In this document: positions 1-7,366 of the stretch, piece by piece
Layout: the number at the start of each line of letters is the position of its first letter
How positions within the stretch are numbered: the first letter of the stretch is position 1
IMG/VR virus record: IMGVR_UViG_3300037493_000931
Location: 1-35,976 of that record
DNA from: a virus
Direction: 5' to 3' (one strand)
DNA: 35,976 bases
Position numbers and translations under genes: made by a program
Notes under the pieces: model-generated
Told to the model about the DNA's origin: nothing
The model's input: only the letters and a program-made list of their open reading frames with translations
Database searches by the model: none

Positions 1-151
1 ATCAACAGTTCTGGTGCCGCTGCTATCAAACGAGCGTTTGCCGACTCCTCTCTTGCAGACATCTCGGAAGATGAGTCGCTGAAACCTCTGAACAGATTGC
101 AGATTGTGGCGATGGCATCGTTGTCGGTCTGTATTGTCAACACCCTTCGAG
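1..151. repeat. Left copy of 151-bp terminal direct repeat
   Basis: The first 151 bases match 35826-35976 in the same orientation. The only difference I found is base 25 (a) against base 35850 (c). This shows a circular or terminally redundant molecule of about 35,825 bp. The mismatch makes a purely mechanical exact k-mer overlap less likely; it could be strain variation, a sequencing error or a real short terminal repeat. In the gene that crosses it, the change swaps an Arg codon for an Ile codon. Confidence 0.95.
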
Positions 152-215
152 CGTTTTGATAAGGCCAACTCTCAACGCGCCAAGGCGCGGGTGTGTGTGC
201 TGTGTGCGTGTTCAT
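1..215 (-). CDS. 5' part of hypothetical protein spanning the genome ends
   Basis: An ATG at 213-215 on the minus strand opens a frame (MNTHTAHTPAPWRVESW...) that runs leftward through base 152. After joining the repeated ends it continues in phase into the frame ending at 35678. The joined product is about 120 residues. Without joining, the right-hand frame has only a GTG start at 35968. The ATG overlaps the stop of the gene at 212-424 by ATGA, so it is translationally coupled. A start of the type 'TAPWRV' followed by an Ala/Leu-rich C-terminal half is familiar among small phage proteins of unknown function. No function is assigned. Confidence 0.8.
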   Translation of the reverse strand, partial: MNTHTAHTPAPWRVESWPYQNARRVLTIQTDNDAIATICNLFRGFSDSSSEMSAREESANARLIAAAPELL

Positions 216-424
216 GGTGTTTCAATCAATTTCAAATGGTTGTTTTTCACGAGAGCCATGACATTCCTTAATTCCCCGAAATGACTCGCCTGGTGGCCGC
301 TGTGAGAATCAACCGGGATCGCGGCACAATAGCCTTTATTGTTCCTGTAAATGTCCCACGGGCCATTATGGGCCAGCAGGATGGGGAAGTTTTTCGTGTT
401 GTAATAATCGTGTGTAGTGTTCAT
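212..424 (-). CDS. Hypothetical small early protein (70 aa)
   Basis: The protein has 70 residues, is soluble and rich in Asn and His, and has no motif I recognise. Its start follows an A/C-rich leader (AATAACACT before ATG) that recurs before the gene at 440-706, with no Shine-Dalgarno. Its TGA overlaps the ATG of the junction-spanning gene as ATGA. It belongs to the leftward early operon. Confidence 0.7.
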   Translation of the reverse strand: MNTTHDYYNTKNFPILLAHNGPWDIYRNNKGYCAAIPVDSHSGHQASHFGELRNVMALVKNNHLKLIETP

Positions 425-439
425 AGTGTTATTTCAGGT

Positions 440-706
440 TCATGCTGTGATTTTTTCTGGAGCGGAGAATCGAGCGACTACTCCCATTCTGGAGCAATGC
501 GCTCGGAATCTTTTTTGCCAGTAAGGGGAGAGCGGTATTGCGGCATCCAGCATTTCCCCCCGTGAAAGCGTCCCCTTTCTATTGTCGGTGTATCCATAAT
601 CTGCGCCATTGTTTCCTGGCAGTTGCGCGACATAAAACATCGGCTTTGCTTTTGACCAGTAACGCCAAGCGAGGCGCGGTTCTGTTTCTGATATTTCAGC
701 TTTCAT
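440..706 (-). CDS. Hypothetical early protein (88 aa)
   Basis: This is an 88-residue soluble protein with an aromatic N-terminal half (WRYWSKAKPMFYV around residues 15-27, DYGYTD near 37) and a C-terminal segment SPYWQKRF...C. Similar short proteins occur in phage accessory regions, but I know no function. The start is preceded by the AATAACACT leader seen at the next gene. It lies 15 bp upstream of the 212-424 gene in the same leftward unit. Confidence 0.7.
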   Translation of the reverse strand: MKAEISETEPRLAWRYWSKAKPMFYVAQLPGNNGADYGYTDNRKGTLSRGEMLDAAIPLSPYWQKRFRAHCSRMGVVARFSAPEKITA

Positions 707-727
707 AGTGTTATTGTTTCAGGTTTT

Positions 728-883
728 TCAGTGTGTAAGGATGAAATAGGCGACATTTACCACCACCGCTCCAGCCACCGCCAGCGCGATCCATGCGCGG
801 AAGGTTAGCGGTTGCCGGCGGCGGCGGTTCCGGCGGTTGTACTTCAGCGTGTTTTCGATATACTTTTCGTTTAATGTTTTCAT
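728..883 (-). CDS. Small single-pass membrane protein (51 aa)
   Basis: I chose the ATG at 881-883 because it follows the A-rich leader AACAAATAAACAT; a longer open frame reaches 1060 but overlaps the preceding gene. The product has a very basic stretch (residues about 15-25, RRNRRRRQ) followed by one hydrophobic helix (about 28-48) ending ...YFILTH. The positive-inside rule would place the N-terminus in the cytoplasm. The role is unknown. Confidence 0.6.
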   Translation of the reverse strand: MKTLNEKYIENTLKYNRRNRRRRQPLTFRAWIALAVAGAVVVNVAYFILTH

Positions 884-900
884 ATGTTTATTTGTTCGGG

Positions 901-966
901 TCACTCTCCATTTGCCGACTTGTGACGGTCTGCTTGTGCAGGTTGGATTACCCCGTGTGGGGTCAT
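901..966 (-). CDS. Possible 21-aa coupled leader ORF
   Basis: A 22-codon frame (MTPHGVIQPAQADRHKSANGE) starts with an ATGA overlap on the stop of the gene at 963-1232 and ends 17 bp before the ATG of the membrane-protein gene. The ATGA coupling is the same device used throughout this operon, which is the only support. It may be a chance frame. Confidence 0.25.
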   Translation of the reverse strand: MTPHGVIQPAQADRHKSANGE

Positions 967-1232
967 GAGCAACACCCACAGCAAGGAGCATCTTCACAGC
1001 GTCCTTGCTTATTTCGATAGACTTCCGCACCACTCGAAAAGCGGTAAACATTCGAGACATAGCCCGCGCTTCTCGTGCGACGTGCTGCGGATGAAGCCCC
1101 CGCCACTAGTGCGCGTGCCTCGTCTGCTTTTTCGTCTGGGACGCTCCAACCTTTAGCGTATTTGTTCCATGTCCCGCCTAGTGCTTTTATCGACTCGCGG
1201 ACTGGGTATGTATTTCCTGTGATAGTTTGCAT
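963..1232 (-). CDS. Phage protein with N-terminal 'YPVRE-LGG-W' module (89 aa)
   Basis: Residues about 3-45 carry a pattern common at the N-terminus of phage and plasmid proteins: G-TYPVRESIKALGGTW, then a GWSVP turn, then an Ala-rich helix DEKADEARALV. The C-terminal half ends in a Cys cluster (C...APCCGCCS) that could bind metal. Its start follows the leader AAAAACAATATG. The biochemical role of this module is not known to me. Confidence 0.7.
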   Translation of the reverse strand: MQTITGNTYPVRESIKALGGTWNKYAKGWSVPDEKADEARALVAGASSAARRTRSAGYVSNVYRFSSGAEVYRNKQGRCEDAPCCGCCS

Positions 1233-1308
1233 ATTGTTTTTAGTTTATTTGTGCGGATGTTCTCCCCGCCCTATGCCCCCCCGTGAAGAGGGGCAACGGG
1301 CGATTAAA

Positions 1309-1536
1309 TCATGCGGAAGCGTTCAATGCCTCAATTTTACCTTGCAAATGGTAAGATTGGAAAACCCATCCGGGGCCGTATTTCTTGCCGCGATATTTCA
1401 CGCCGCCGATTTTCCGAACTTGTTTTTCGCTAGCGAGATAATGCGCCAAGTAGTAGCGCGGATTCCCGTTCACGTCATTAAGAAGACGTTTGAAGTTCGC
1501 TTCAGATAGTTTGATTTGTGCTTGTAATGGTGTCAT
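1309..1536 (-). CDS. Hypothetical protein; first gene of the leftward early operon (75 aa)
   Basis: This 75-residue basic protein (MTPLQAQIKLSEANFKRLL...) is the most upstream gene of the leftward unit, next to the candidate origin. The leader AACCAAAAACAATATG is almost the same as that of the following gene. First genes of phage early operons are often host-takeover or regulatory factors, but nothing in this sequence shows that. The fold is not recognised. Confidence 0.65.
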   Translation of the reverse strand: MTPLQAQIKLSEANFKRLLNDVNGNPRYYLAHYLASEKQVRKIGGVKYRGKKYGPGWVFQSYHLQGKIEALNASA

Positions 1537-1584
1537 ATTGTTTTTGGTTTGTTGGTTGCGTCGCTTGTTATTTGCGACAGGCAG

Positions 1585-1612
1585 AAGTTACCATAACACT
1601 CAAGATTGTCTA
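1585..1612 (-). promoter_or_regulatory. Candidate leftward early promoter with repeated TGTAGACA
   Basis: On the minus strand TAGACA (1607-1612) is followed after 16 bp by TAACTT (1585-1590), a weak sigma-70-like pair 50 bp upstream of the first early gene. The octamer TGTAGACA is repeated 15 bp further upstream (1622-1629), which could be an operator or a second -35. The location is right, but the -10 match is poor. Confidence 0.35.
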
Positions 1613-1745
1613 CATTTATTTTGTCTACATCTCATTTATTTTCATTTCCCTATATTCTATGCAGGATGCAGGGGCGAGACTTATTGCCAGTTACCAGCAA
1701 TAAGCGGGTTATTCGGGGTGAATTAGGTAAATAATAGGATATGCC

Positions 1746-1820
1746 GGGGATATATATGGGATATATATGGGATATATATATGGGATATATATATGAGGGA
1801 TATATGGATGATATATGGAT
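1746..1820. repeat. AT-rich tandem repeats (GGGATATATAT units)
   Basis: Four consecutive units of GGGATATATAT(AT), 11-13 bp long, start at about 1747, 1758, 1769 and 1782. Two degenerate units follow (GAGGGATATATGG, ATGATATATGGAT). The A/T-alternating cores would melt easily, as expected of a DNA-unwinding element. Frames through the block encode only Ile/Tyr/His-rich repeats and are not genes. Confidence 0.85.
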
Positions 1821-2120
1821 CAGGGAATATCTATTCACTCTCCCACAAATATATCGCCAACAATCGCAATCACCAGTCAATGCTCTCTGGCTATCCGCTT
1901 AAGGCATTGGTAGGGTGCTTTCTTTCTTTGATAAGTATAATCAGCATTTCCACAACCCGTCAAGGAAAAAAAAATCTTTTTTTACTAGCGGCCAACTATC
2001 CCTTTGCTGGCAATGAAATTCCGTGTCATGTACTGCAATCGCTCTTGTTGGAGATTTGTAGACAATTTACAATTATTCAACGATAATCGGTATTTACAAA
2101 GTAAACATCGAGGAGATTGC

Positions 2121-2172
2121 GCCGATGCCGCGTGCCGATGCCGCGTGCCGATGCTGGTGACGTGCCGGTGAC
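2121..2172. repeat. 13-bp tandem repeats GCCGATGCCGCGT
   Basis: Two perfect 13-mers (2121-2133, 2134-2146), a third diverged copy (2147-2159, GCCGATGCTGGTG) and a fourth degenerate one abut each other. They share the 13-bp pitch of the iterons immediately downstream, which suggests a helically ordered protein array. Confidence 0.8.
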
Positions 2173-2177
2173 ATGGC

Positions 2178-2366
2178 AAGCGAGTGTTTTAAGCGTACGT
2201 TTTAATGATGCGATGCGGTGCCAGGCGATAGGTAAGCGAGTGTTTCAAGCGTACGTTTCAAGCGTACGTTTCAAGCGGCGAGATCCAATACCAGGGCATG
2301 GTGAGCGAGTGTTTTAAGCGAGTGTTTTAAGCGAGTGTTTCAAGCGAGTGTTTCAAGCGGGTGCGG
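2178..2366. repeat. Iteron array, 12-bp units on 13-bp pitch
   Basis: Nine full units occur in three clusters. AAGCGAGTGTTT is at 2178, 2234, 2303 (first base G), 2316, 2329 and 2342. AAGCGTACGTTT is at 2191, 2247 and 2260. Partial units lie at 2273 and 2355. Within clusters each 12-mer is separated by a single C or T, giving a 13-bp period. The second type has a CGTACG palindrome at its centre. Such ordered direct repeats typically bind an initiator or repressor. Confidence 0.85.
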
Positions 2367-2450
2367 GGGGAGGGGGTTGTGCGCGTGTATACTTGTAAAT
2401 ATCTATCGGATTCCCCGCCCCTTTAAAAAATGCCCAACTGCGAATTATTC

Positions 2451-2478
2451 TTGACAGTTCCCACTGAAATGATACAAG
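2451..2478 (+). promoter_or_regulatory. Candidate late promoter, near-leaderless
   Basis: A perfect TTGACA (2451-2456) is followed after 16 bp by TACAAG (2473-2478). The predicted start point would lie at or next to the ATG at 2484, so the first late mRNA might be nearly leaderless. The -35 is strong and the -10 is weak. Confidence 0.45.
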
Positions 2479-2483
2479 TGTGC

Positions 2484-2738
2484 ATGAGCAGTCCGATTAG
2501 TTACGATTTGCAAGGACAAGGTGGAGGTCAAGTTATTACCTCGGCTAGTGGTGCGGTTACGGGTAAGTTCCGGTGGGTTCAGGTAGTGACTAACACAGTA
2601 TTTAGTGTTGTTACGGCATCGAACATTACAGGAGCGACTAGCCTTCAGACTATTACTATCCCAGCAGGTGTGGGGCTTGGCGGGTTGTTCACGGCACTTA
2701 CAGTAACCAGTGGAGTTGTAGTTGCTTATACCGTTTAA
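2484..2738 (+). CDS. Small virion-type protein, first late gene (84 aa)
   Basis: I chose the ATG at 2484 (MSSPISYDLQ) over the in-frame ATG at 2430, which would include the promoter sequence. The product is 84 residues, Gly/Thr/Val-rich and beta-prone throughout, with no charged helices, like head or tail decoration proteins. The stop overlaps the next start as TAATG. A precise role is not recognised. Confidence 0.65.
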   Translation: MSSPISYDLQGQGGGQVITSASGAVTGKFRWVQVVTNTVFSVVTASNITGATSLQTITIPAGVGLGGLFTALTVTSGVVVAYTV

Positions 2739-5188
2739 TGAGTCAGTATGCACAGAGTGGTAGTGCAATGGATGACGGACAATCCTCCGATGGAGATGGT
2801 GGATTCCTGAGTGTCAACCAGCGACTACAACTAAACCAGCTAGAAGTTGGTGAGGTTAGGGAGTCGTTGAATGGACGGATGGAAGGATATTGGAAACCGC
2901 GTCGAGGAGTGATTGCTAGGACAAGCTCGTTGACAAGCGGTGGCAGTCCATTGCAGTTGCCATTCTTTCTGATTGATGTAGCTAAGAACATCACGGCTGC
3001 TAGTGTGGCTACTGGGGTTGTTACCATTACCATTACTGGACATGGGTTGACAGGCACAGCATTGGCGCGAGTCGCTGGTCTAGTTGGTAATGTCGAGATG
3101 AATGGAGATGTGTCTCTGACTGTTGTTGATGTAAATACATTGTCATATTCTGTGCCTACGCTGACGAGTATCAGCGACCAAGTTGGCACACTGTCCACAA
3201 CTCCTATCAATGATGCTGCTAACGTCAACGTCAGGGCATCTTGTATCTTCAGCGACCCTAACTCCAGCAATGCTGAGAGCGTGGTGCTAGCGTTGGATTC
3301 CAAGGCTATCCTAGTTGATCTCGATGGATATACCACGAGTGATGTTAAATACCCCACTGGACAGACTGTCGGACAAGACACCGAAATGATACAAGCGTTT
3401 GACCGCGTGTTTCTATTCCGTGATGGTTCACAAGCATTTGAATGGTTCCCTAATGGTAGGCAGATTGTAAGTGCTAGTCAACCAATCAGTCCATCTGCAA
3501 TCGTGACTATGAGAGTCACCGACCATGGACTTAAGGCAAATGATACTATTGTGGTTAGCGGATTAACTGGCGGAAACACCTATGATCCTAATGGAACATT
3601 CACAGTTCTAGCCATTACGGACAAGGATGTATTTACATATACATCTACAGGAACGCAAACGACCGCTGCAACATTCGTTGTTACAAGTGCTGTGTTGAAA
3701 GCGGACTTCACGCTAGTGCCTGGAGGTGTTTACGTTCAGCCACAGATATTCACAACGACTGGAAACGATGGTTCAGTAAGCAATGGCCTTGTAAGTTTAA
3801 CTGTTACTGGCAATACTACCATTATAGCTGGAGACACTATTGTTATCTACGAGACTACAGTTCCTGAGTTTAGTGCTATTTCAGGCAAGTCATTTGAGGT
3901 GCTAAGTGCATCAACTACAAATATATCGTTCATTGCTCCAGTAGCTAATCTTGCAAGTCTTGGTGGCGGATTGCAGGTTGAGTTTGGCGGCAGGTTTAGC
4001 ATAGGCGGTGGATTCATTCACCAACCTGCCCCACCATGGGGAGTTTACTTCCAACGCAGATTGTGGGTTCCGTTTTATTACACTCCTGCTGGCACGTTTA
4101 GCTCTCCCACCTATACGAACAGGAAGATTACCGATGAGCTATCAGTTTCCGACCTTTTAGATAGCCACACGTTCGACCAGATTGCCAATCAGTTCAGGAT
4201 TACTGGAGGAACTGCTGATTACCTTGTTTCAATGCAGGGATTCTACGATGACAAACTGGTTGTCCTGAATCGTAACAGCTTACATTTGATAAGCGGGACT
4301 GTTGGCAGCTTGTCAGATACTAAGGTAACAGCATTGACTGACGAAGTTGGGTGCTTGGCGAGGAAAAGCGTTGTTATGAAAGGTAACGCTATGTTCTTTC
4401 TGTCAGATGAAGGTGTTTACGCTGTAGAGTTCCTGAATGATTACAACCTTCGGGGCGCAGATGAGCCTATCTCAAAGAATATTCAGCCGTATATTGATAG
4501 AATCAACAAGAATCTAGCCAAGGATGCGGTAGGAGTTTTGTTCAATAACCGATATTACCTTGCAGTAGCACTAGATTCAACGGCAGGAGCTAATAACGCT
4601 GCTGGAAATAACACAATTTTGGTGTTTAACTTCCTGAACAAAGGATGGGAGTCGATTGATACCTTTGGAGCCAGTGATTTCCTTGTGAAAAACCTACTCA
4701 TTGGTAGTGCTGCTGAGAGGAATAGCATTTATGCGGTAACGTCTCTAGGTGGACTGCATGAATTGGAAGCATTTGAATCATCGAATGACAACTTGCTTTC
4801 AGGTGGTTCAATAACCAGCTTTTCTATTAACTCATCCTTAACAACTAGGGGGTATGCGCTTGGCAATCTTGATCGCAAGCGGTTTACAGACGGCCAACTT
4901 ACCATGCAGTGCGTCGATGGTGGGCTAGGAGAGTATGACATCTCCTTTGCAGCGGAAGATCCAGACAACAGCCAAGAGATTGGGACTACAACGACCTTCC
5001 TTGATGGAGTCGTCCTCGGCACAGGCGCGTCAAACGAGGATGAAACTGGTAACATTAGGTTCCGACTAGGTGGGATCAGAGGGTATGTTGGAAGCCTAAC
5101 CTTGACACGCACGATTGGCTCCCCTAAGATAACATCCTTGAAGGTCACTGGTTCTGTGACAAATCGACAAATTATTTCTCAAACATAA
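2738..5188 (+). CDS. Large tail (nozzle/tubular B-like) structural protein (816 aa)
   Basis: This is an 816-residue beta-rich protein at the start of the late operon. The N-terminal region (about residues 25-70, LQLNQLEVGEVRESLNGRMEGYW...RRG) and later segments (DKLVVLNRNSLHLI, KSVVMKGNAMFFLSDEGVY) resemble the podovirus tail nozzle or tubular protein B class, where a propeller-like core contacts the adaptor ring. Two copies of a small beta module with a G/D-HGL signature sit near residues 90-150 and 250-315; a third is in the next gene. By analogy it would form the distal tail tube together with the adaptor encoded at 21957. The exact family is uncertain. Confidence 0.7.
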   Translation: MSQYAQSGSAMDDGQSSDGDGGFLSVNQRLQLNQLEVGEVRESLNGRMEGYWKPRRGVIARTSSLTSGGSPLQLPFFLIDVAKNITAASVATGVVTITITGHGLTGTALARVAGLVGNVEMNGDVSLTVVDVNTLSYSVPTLTSISDQVGTLSTTPINDAANVNVRASCIFSDPNSSNAESVVLALDSKAILVDLDGYTTSDVKYPTGQTVGQDTEMIQAFDRVFLFRDGSQAFEWFPNGRQIVSASQPISPSAIVTMRVTDHGLKANDTIVVSGLTGGNTYDPNGTFTVLAITDKDVFTYTSTGTQTTAATFVVTSAVLKADFTLVPGGVYVQPQIFTTTGNDGSVSNGLVSLTVTGNTTIIAGDTIVIYETTVPEFSAISGKSFEVLSASTTNISFIAPVANLASLGGGLQVEFGGRFSIGGGFIHQPAPPWGVYFQRRLWVPFYYTPAGTFSSPTYTNRKITDELSVSDLLDSHTFDQIANQFRITGGTADYLVSMQGFYDDKLVVLNRNSLHLISGTVGSLSDTKVTALTDEVGCLARKSVVMKGNAMFFLSDEGVYAVEFLNDYNLRGADEPISKNIQPYIDRINKNLAKDAVGVLFNNRYYLAVALDSTAGANNAAGNNTILVFNFLNKGWESIDTFGASDFLVKNLLIGSAAERNSIYAVTSLGGLHELEAFESSNDNLLSGGSITSFSINSSLTTRGYALGNLDRKRFTDGQLTMQCVDGGLGEYDISFAAEDPDNSQEIGTTTTFLDGVVLGTGASNEDETGNIRFRLGGIRGYVGSLTLTRTIGSPKITSLKVTGSVTNRQIISQT

Positions 5189-5189
5189 T

Positions 5190-6176
5190 ATGGCTGGAGT
5201 CGTAAATACAACCCACGTTTTTGCAACAAACGAAGTAATCACTAGCACGTTGATGAATAATATCATCGACGAGACGGAGTTTACTTCTGATGCTCTAGCC
5301 AATGGAACCCTGGCGATAACTGGCGGCAAGATCAAGGTTGCAACAGGTGGAATTACAGCCAATGAGATGGCGACAGATGCCGTAACTGCAACTGCAATTC
5401 TTAATGGCACTATTACCAATGCAAAAATCAACGCATCCGCAGCGATTGACCTATCAAAGCTAGGAACGGGAGCTTTGCCTACCGCAATTACAATAGCATC
5501 TGCTAATATTGTGGATGGAACTATTGTAACAGCAGACATTGCAGACGCTGCCATTACCGCGCCTAAGCTGAATGGAGCGCAGACTGGAACTGCCCCTATC
5601 TACGGAATCCGAGCATGGGCTAACTTCAATTCCACAGCAAACACCAATGTAACTGGAACTTATTCCAGAACTGGAACTACTGTTACAATCACAGTGACTG
5701 GTCATGGGTTGATTGCTGGCAATTTAATCTTTATTGATCACACAGTTGGAACTGGAACTGCCCCATTTGATGGTCTTTACGAAGTGTTGGCAGTAACTGA
5801 TGCAAACACATTTACAGTAACGAGTAGCGCGTCAACAACTTCAACTGGAACAGTTACTCTTTTAAGGAAAACAATTCGTGCAAGTGGAAACATATCGTGC
5901 ATCTCGGCAGCGGCTGCTAGCCCTACAATACCACCAAGCGCAAATGATAGCGCACAAGATGGTTACTACGTAGCTAATTTCTCAGTCGCTATGCCTAGTG
6001 CTAACTATTCTATCCTTGGGACTTGCGCCACAACGGCAGCGTTTGCAATTTCCGCTGGAAATAAGGTGCTATCTGGGTCACCAAACAACACTCAAAGCTC
6101 TAGGATATTGACCATTGATACAAGCAACAACGATCCAGTGAGCAATTTGCATAATAGCATTTCAATTATTGGATGA
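5190..6176 (+). CDS. Tail fibre/spike-like protein (328 aa)
   Basis: The first 140 residues consist of short Ala/Thr/Ile repeats (LANGTLAITGGKI, TDAVTATAILNGTI, SANIVDGTIVTADI) of the type that forms trimeric fibre necks. An HGL beta module (TVTITVTGHGL, about residues 168-215) follows, shared with the preceding tail protein, and then a C-terminal beta domain. This is a plausible host-contact protein attached to the tail. Its stop overlaps the next ATG as ATGA. Confidence 0.7.
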   Translation: MAGVVNTTHVFATNEVITSTLMNNIIDETEFTSDALANGTLAITGGKIKVATGGITANEMATDAVTATAILNGTITNAKINASAAIDLSKLGTGALPTAITIASANIVDGTIVTADIADAAITAPKLNGAQTGTAPIYGIRAWANFNSTANTNVTGTYSRTGTTVTITVTGHGLIAGNLIFIDHTVGTGTAPFDGLYEVLAVTDANTFTVTSSASTTSTGTVTLLRKTIRASGNISCISAAAASPTIPPSANDSAQDGYYVANFSVAMPSANYSILGTCATTAAFAISAGNKVLSGSPNNTQSSRILTIDTSNNDPVSNLHNSISIIG

Positions 6177-6505
6177 ACATACATCTAGCAACAGCAATCG
6201 ACCTTTATGAATCAAATGACATCGACATACAACGTCTCATCCAATGGCACATGTGCTATGGTGTTGTCATATCTACGCCAAGGGTCTTTGCACTATGCTT
6301 TCACTCTGATAGCAAGCATCCTGAAAATGCTGTTACGTTCACTGAATCAGATACGCTTTACGTTACGATTTGCTGCGGAGACATGGAAAATGGTCTTGGG
6401 CTTTTCAAAGATGACTATGATTACATTTCCTTTCGACGCGACTTCAAGGGATTAAATCGCACTCGCTTACTAAATATGAAAAAGTTCTACTCAAAACTAC
6501 AATAA
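6173..6505 (+). CDS. Hypothetical protein (110 aa)
   Basis: A 110-residue protein is coupled by ATGA to the fibre gene. It is mixed alpha/beta with several Cys and aromatic residues and no signal peptide or membrane helix. Its place between fibre and ejection proteins suggests a fibre chaperone or a small virion protein. Nothing in the sequence decides this. Confidence 0.6.
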   Translation: MNIHLATAIDLYESNDIDIQRLIQWHMCYGVVISTPRVFALCFHSDSKHPENAVTFTESDTLYVTICCGDMENGLGLFKDDYDYISFRRDFKGLNRTRLLNMKKFYSKLQ

Positions 6506-6507
6506 TT

Positions 6508-7353
6508 ATGGGATCAGCACCAAAAATTAAGGCTCCAAAGATGGATATTGGCGCAGACATTGGAAACTATGTTTCTGGAATGTCCAAGTCCTTGCCAGGA
6601 ATCATTTCGCAAGAACAGCAATTCCGTCCTCAGTTCCAAGGGTTAAACCTTAGTGACATTCAATCGTTTTTAAGTGGTGCAGGTGGACAACAAGGAATCT
6701 TTGGTCTTAGCAATCAAGCAGCGCAACAAGCTGGCATGGGACTAGGTGAAGCTCGTGAAGCAGAACTCGGTCAAATGACTGGGCAAGCAGGACTCACTAG
6801 AGGCTTAATGCAAGCTCTTTCACCAGAACAGGCATACGCAGCTCAAAATGCAGATGCAGAGGCTAGACGGGCTTATGCGTCCTCGCAATCACTAAATCCG
6901 CAAGAACAGCGTAGTTACCAACAGGCTGCCAGAGAAGGAGCTTCCGCTGCTGGCAGGATTGGTGGTAATGCCGCAATCGCATCGGAAGTAATGGGTCGAG
7001 AGGAAATGCTTGCTAGAAAAAGGGCGGAAGCCGCACAAGCAGCGCAGAACTCGTATAATCTTTCACAAGGATTCTACACGCAACCTGGTCTCAACCTACT
7101 TGGTTCTGCGCCAATGGCGTATCAACAAGGACAAAACTTCTTGCAGACTGGACTAGGTGCCATTGGCGCAGGAACACCACAGTTGTTTGATACATCTGTT
7201 GGATTGAATCTTGGTGCTGCTCAAAGGTCAAATCAACTAGCTGCGGCATCTGCAAACGCACAAGCTAAAGCTGCACAGAACGCAGCAATGTTTAATGCGA
7301 TTGGTGAAATTGGTGGGTCTATTACCAAGGTTGCAAGTGGCGGCATGAAATAA
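6508..7353 (+). CDS. Internal virion/ejection protein, Ala/Gln-rich (281 aa)
   Basis: This 281-residue protein is unusually rich in Ala, Gln and Gly, with long helical stretches (about 95-185) and glycine-rich ends. It is the first of three consecutive genes that look like the internal core or DNA-ejection proteins of podoviruses: low-complexity Ala-rich, then medium, then very large. Such proteins leave the capsid to build a conduit across the cell envelope. I assign the class from composition and order, not from a defined domain. Confidence 0.6.
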   Translation: MGSAPKIKAPKMDIGADIGNYVSGMSKSLPGIISQEQQFRPQFQGLNLSDIQSFLSGAGGQQGIFGLSNQAAQQAGMGLGEAREAELGQMTGQAGLTRGLMQALSPEQAYAAQNADAEARRAYASSQSLNPQEQRSYQQAAREGASAAGRIGGNAAIASEVMGREEMLARKRAEAAQAAQNSYNLSQGFYTQPGLNLLGSAPMAYQQGQNFLQTGLGAIGAGTPQLFDTSVGLNLGAAQRSNQLAAASANAQAKAAQNAAMFNAIGEIGGSITKVASGGMK

Positions 7354-7366
7354 AAAATAAAACAAT

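Larger units (their letters stand above)
1537..2450. other. Divergent non-coding region, candidate replication origin
   Basis: About 900 bp lie between the leftward early and rightward late units without a credible gene. It contains, in order, an AT-rich repeat block (1746-1820), an A/T homopolymer palindrome near 1967-1984, GC-rich 13-bp tandem repeats (2121-2172), iteron-like 12-mers (2178-2353), and a G-rich tract (2360-2380). A sequence resembling a DnaA box (ATTTCCACA, two mismatches) lies near 1946-1954. An unwinding-type AT block beside ordered iterons is the usual layout of replication origins. The phage also encodes a DnaA domain-IV-like protein and a helicase loader. The assignment is inference. 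Confidence 0.55.

Noticed and set aside
1650-2317. Open frames across the repeat-rich intergenic region
   Set aside because: They encode only translated repeats (Ile/Tyr/Ser or Arg/Val runs), and each follows the repeat phase, not codon structure.
2178-2366. Repeats that might suggest a CRISPR array
   Set aside because: The 12-bp units are separated by a single base, with no spacers of constant length and no cas genes; they are iterons.
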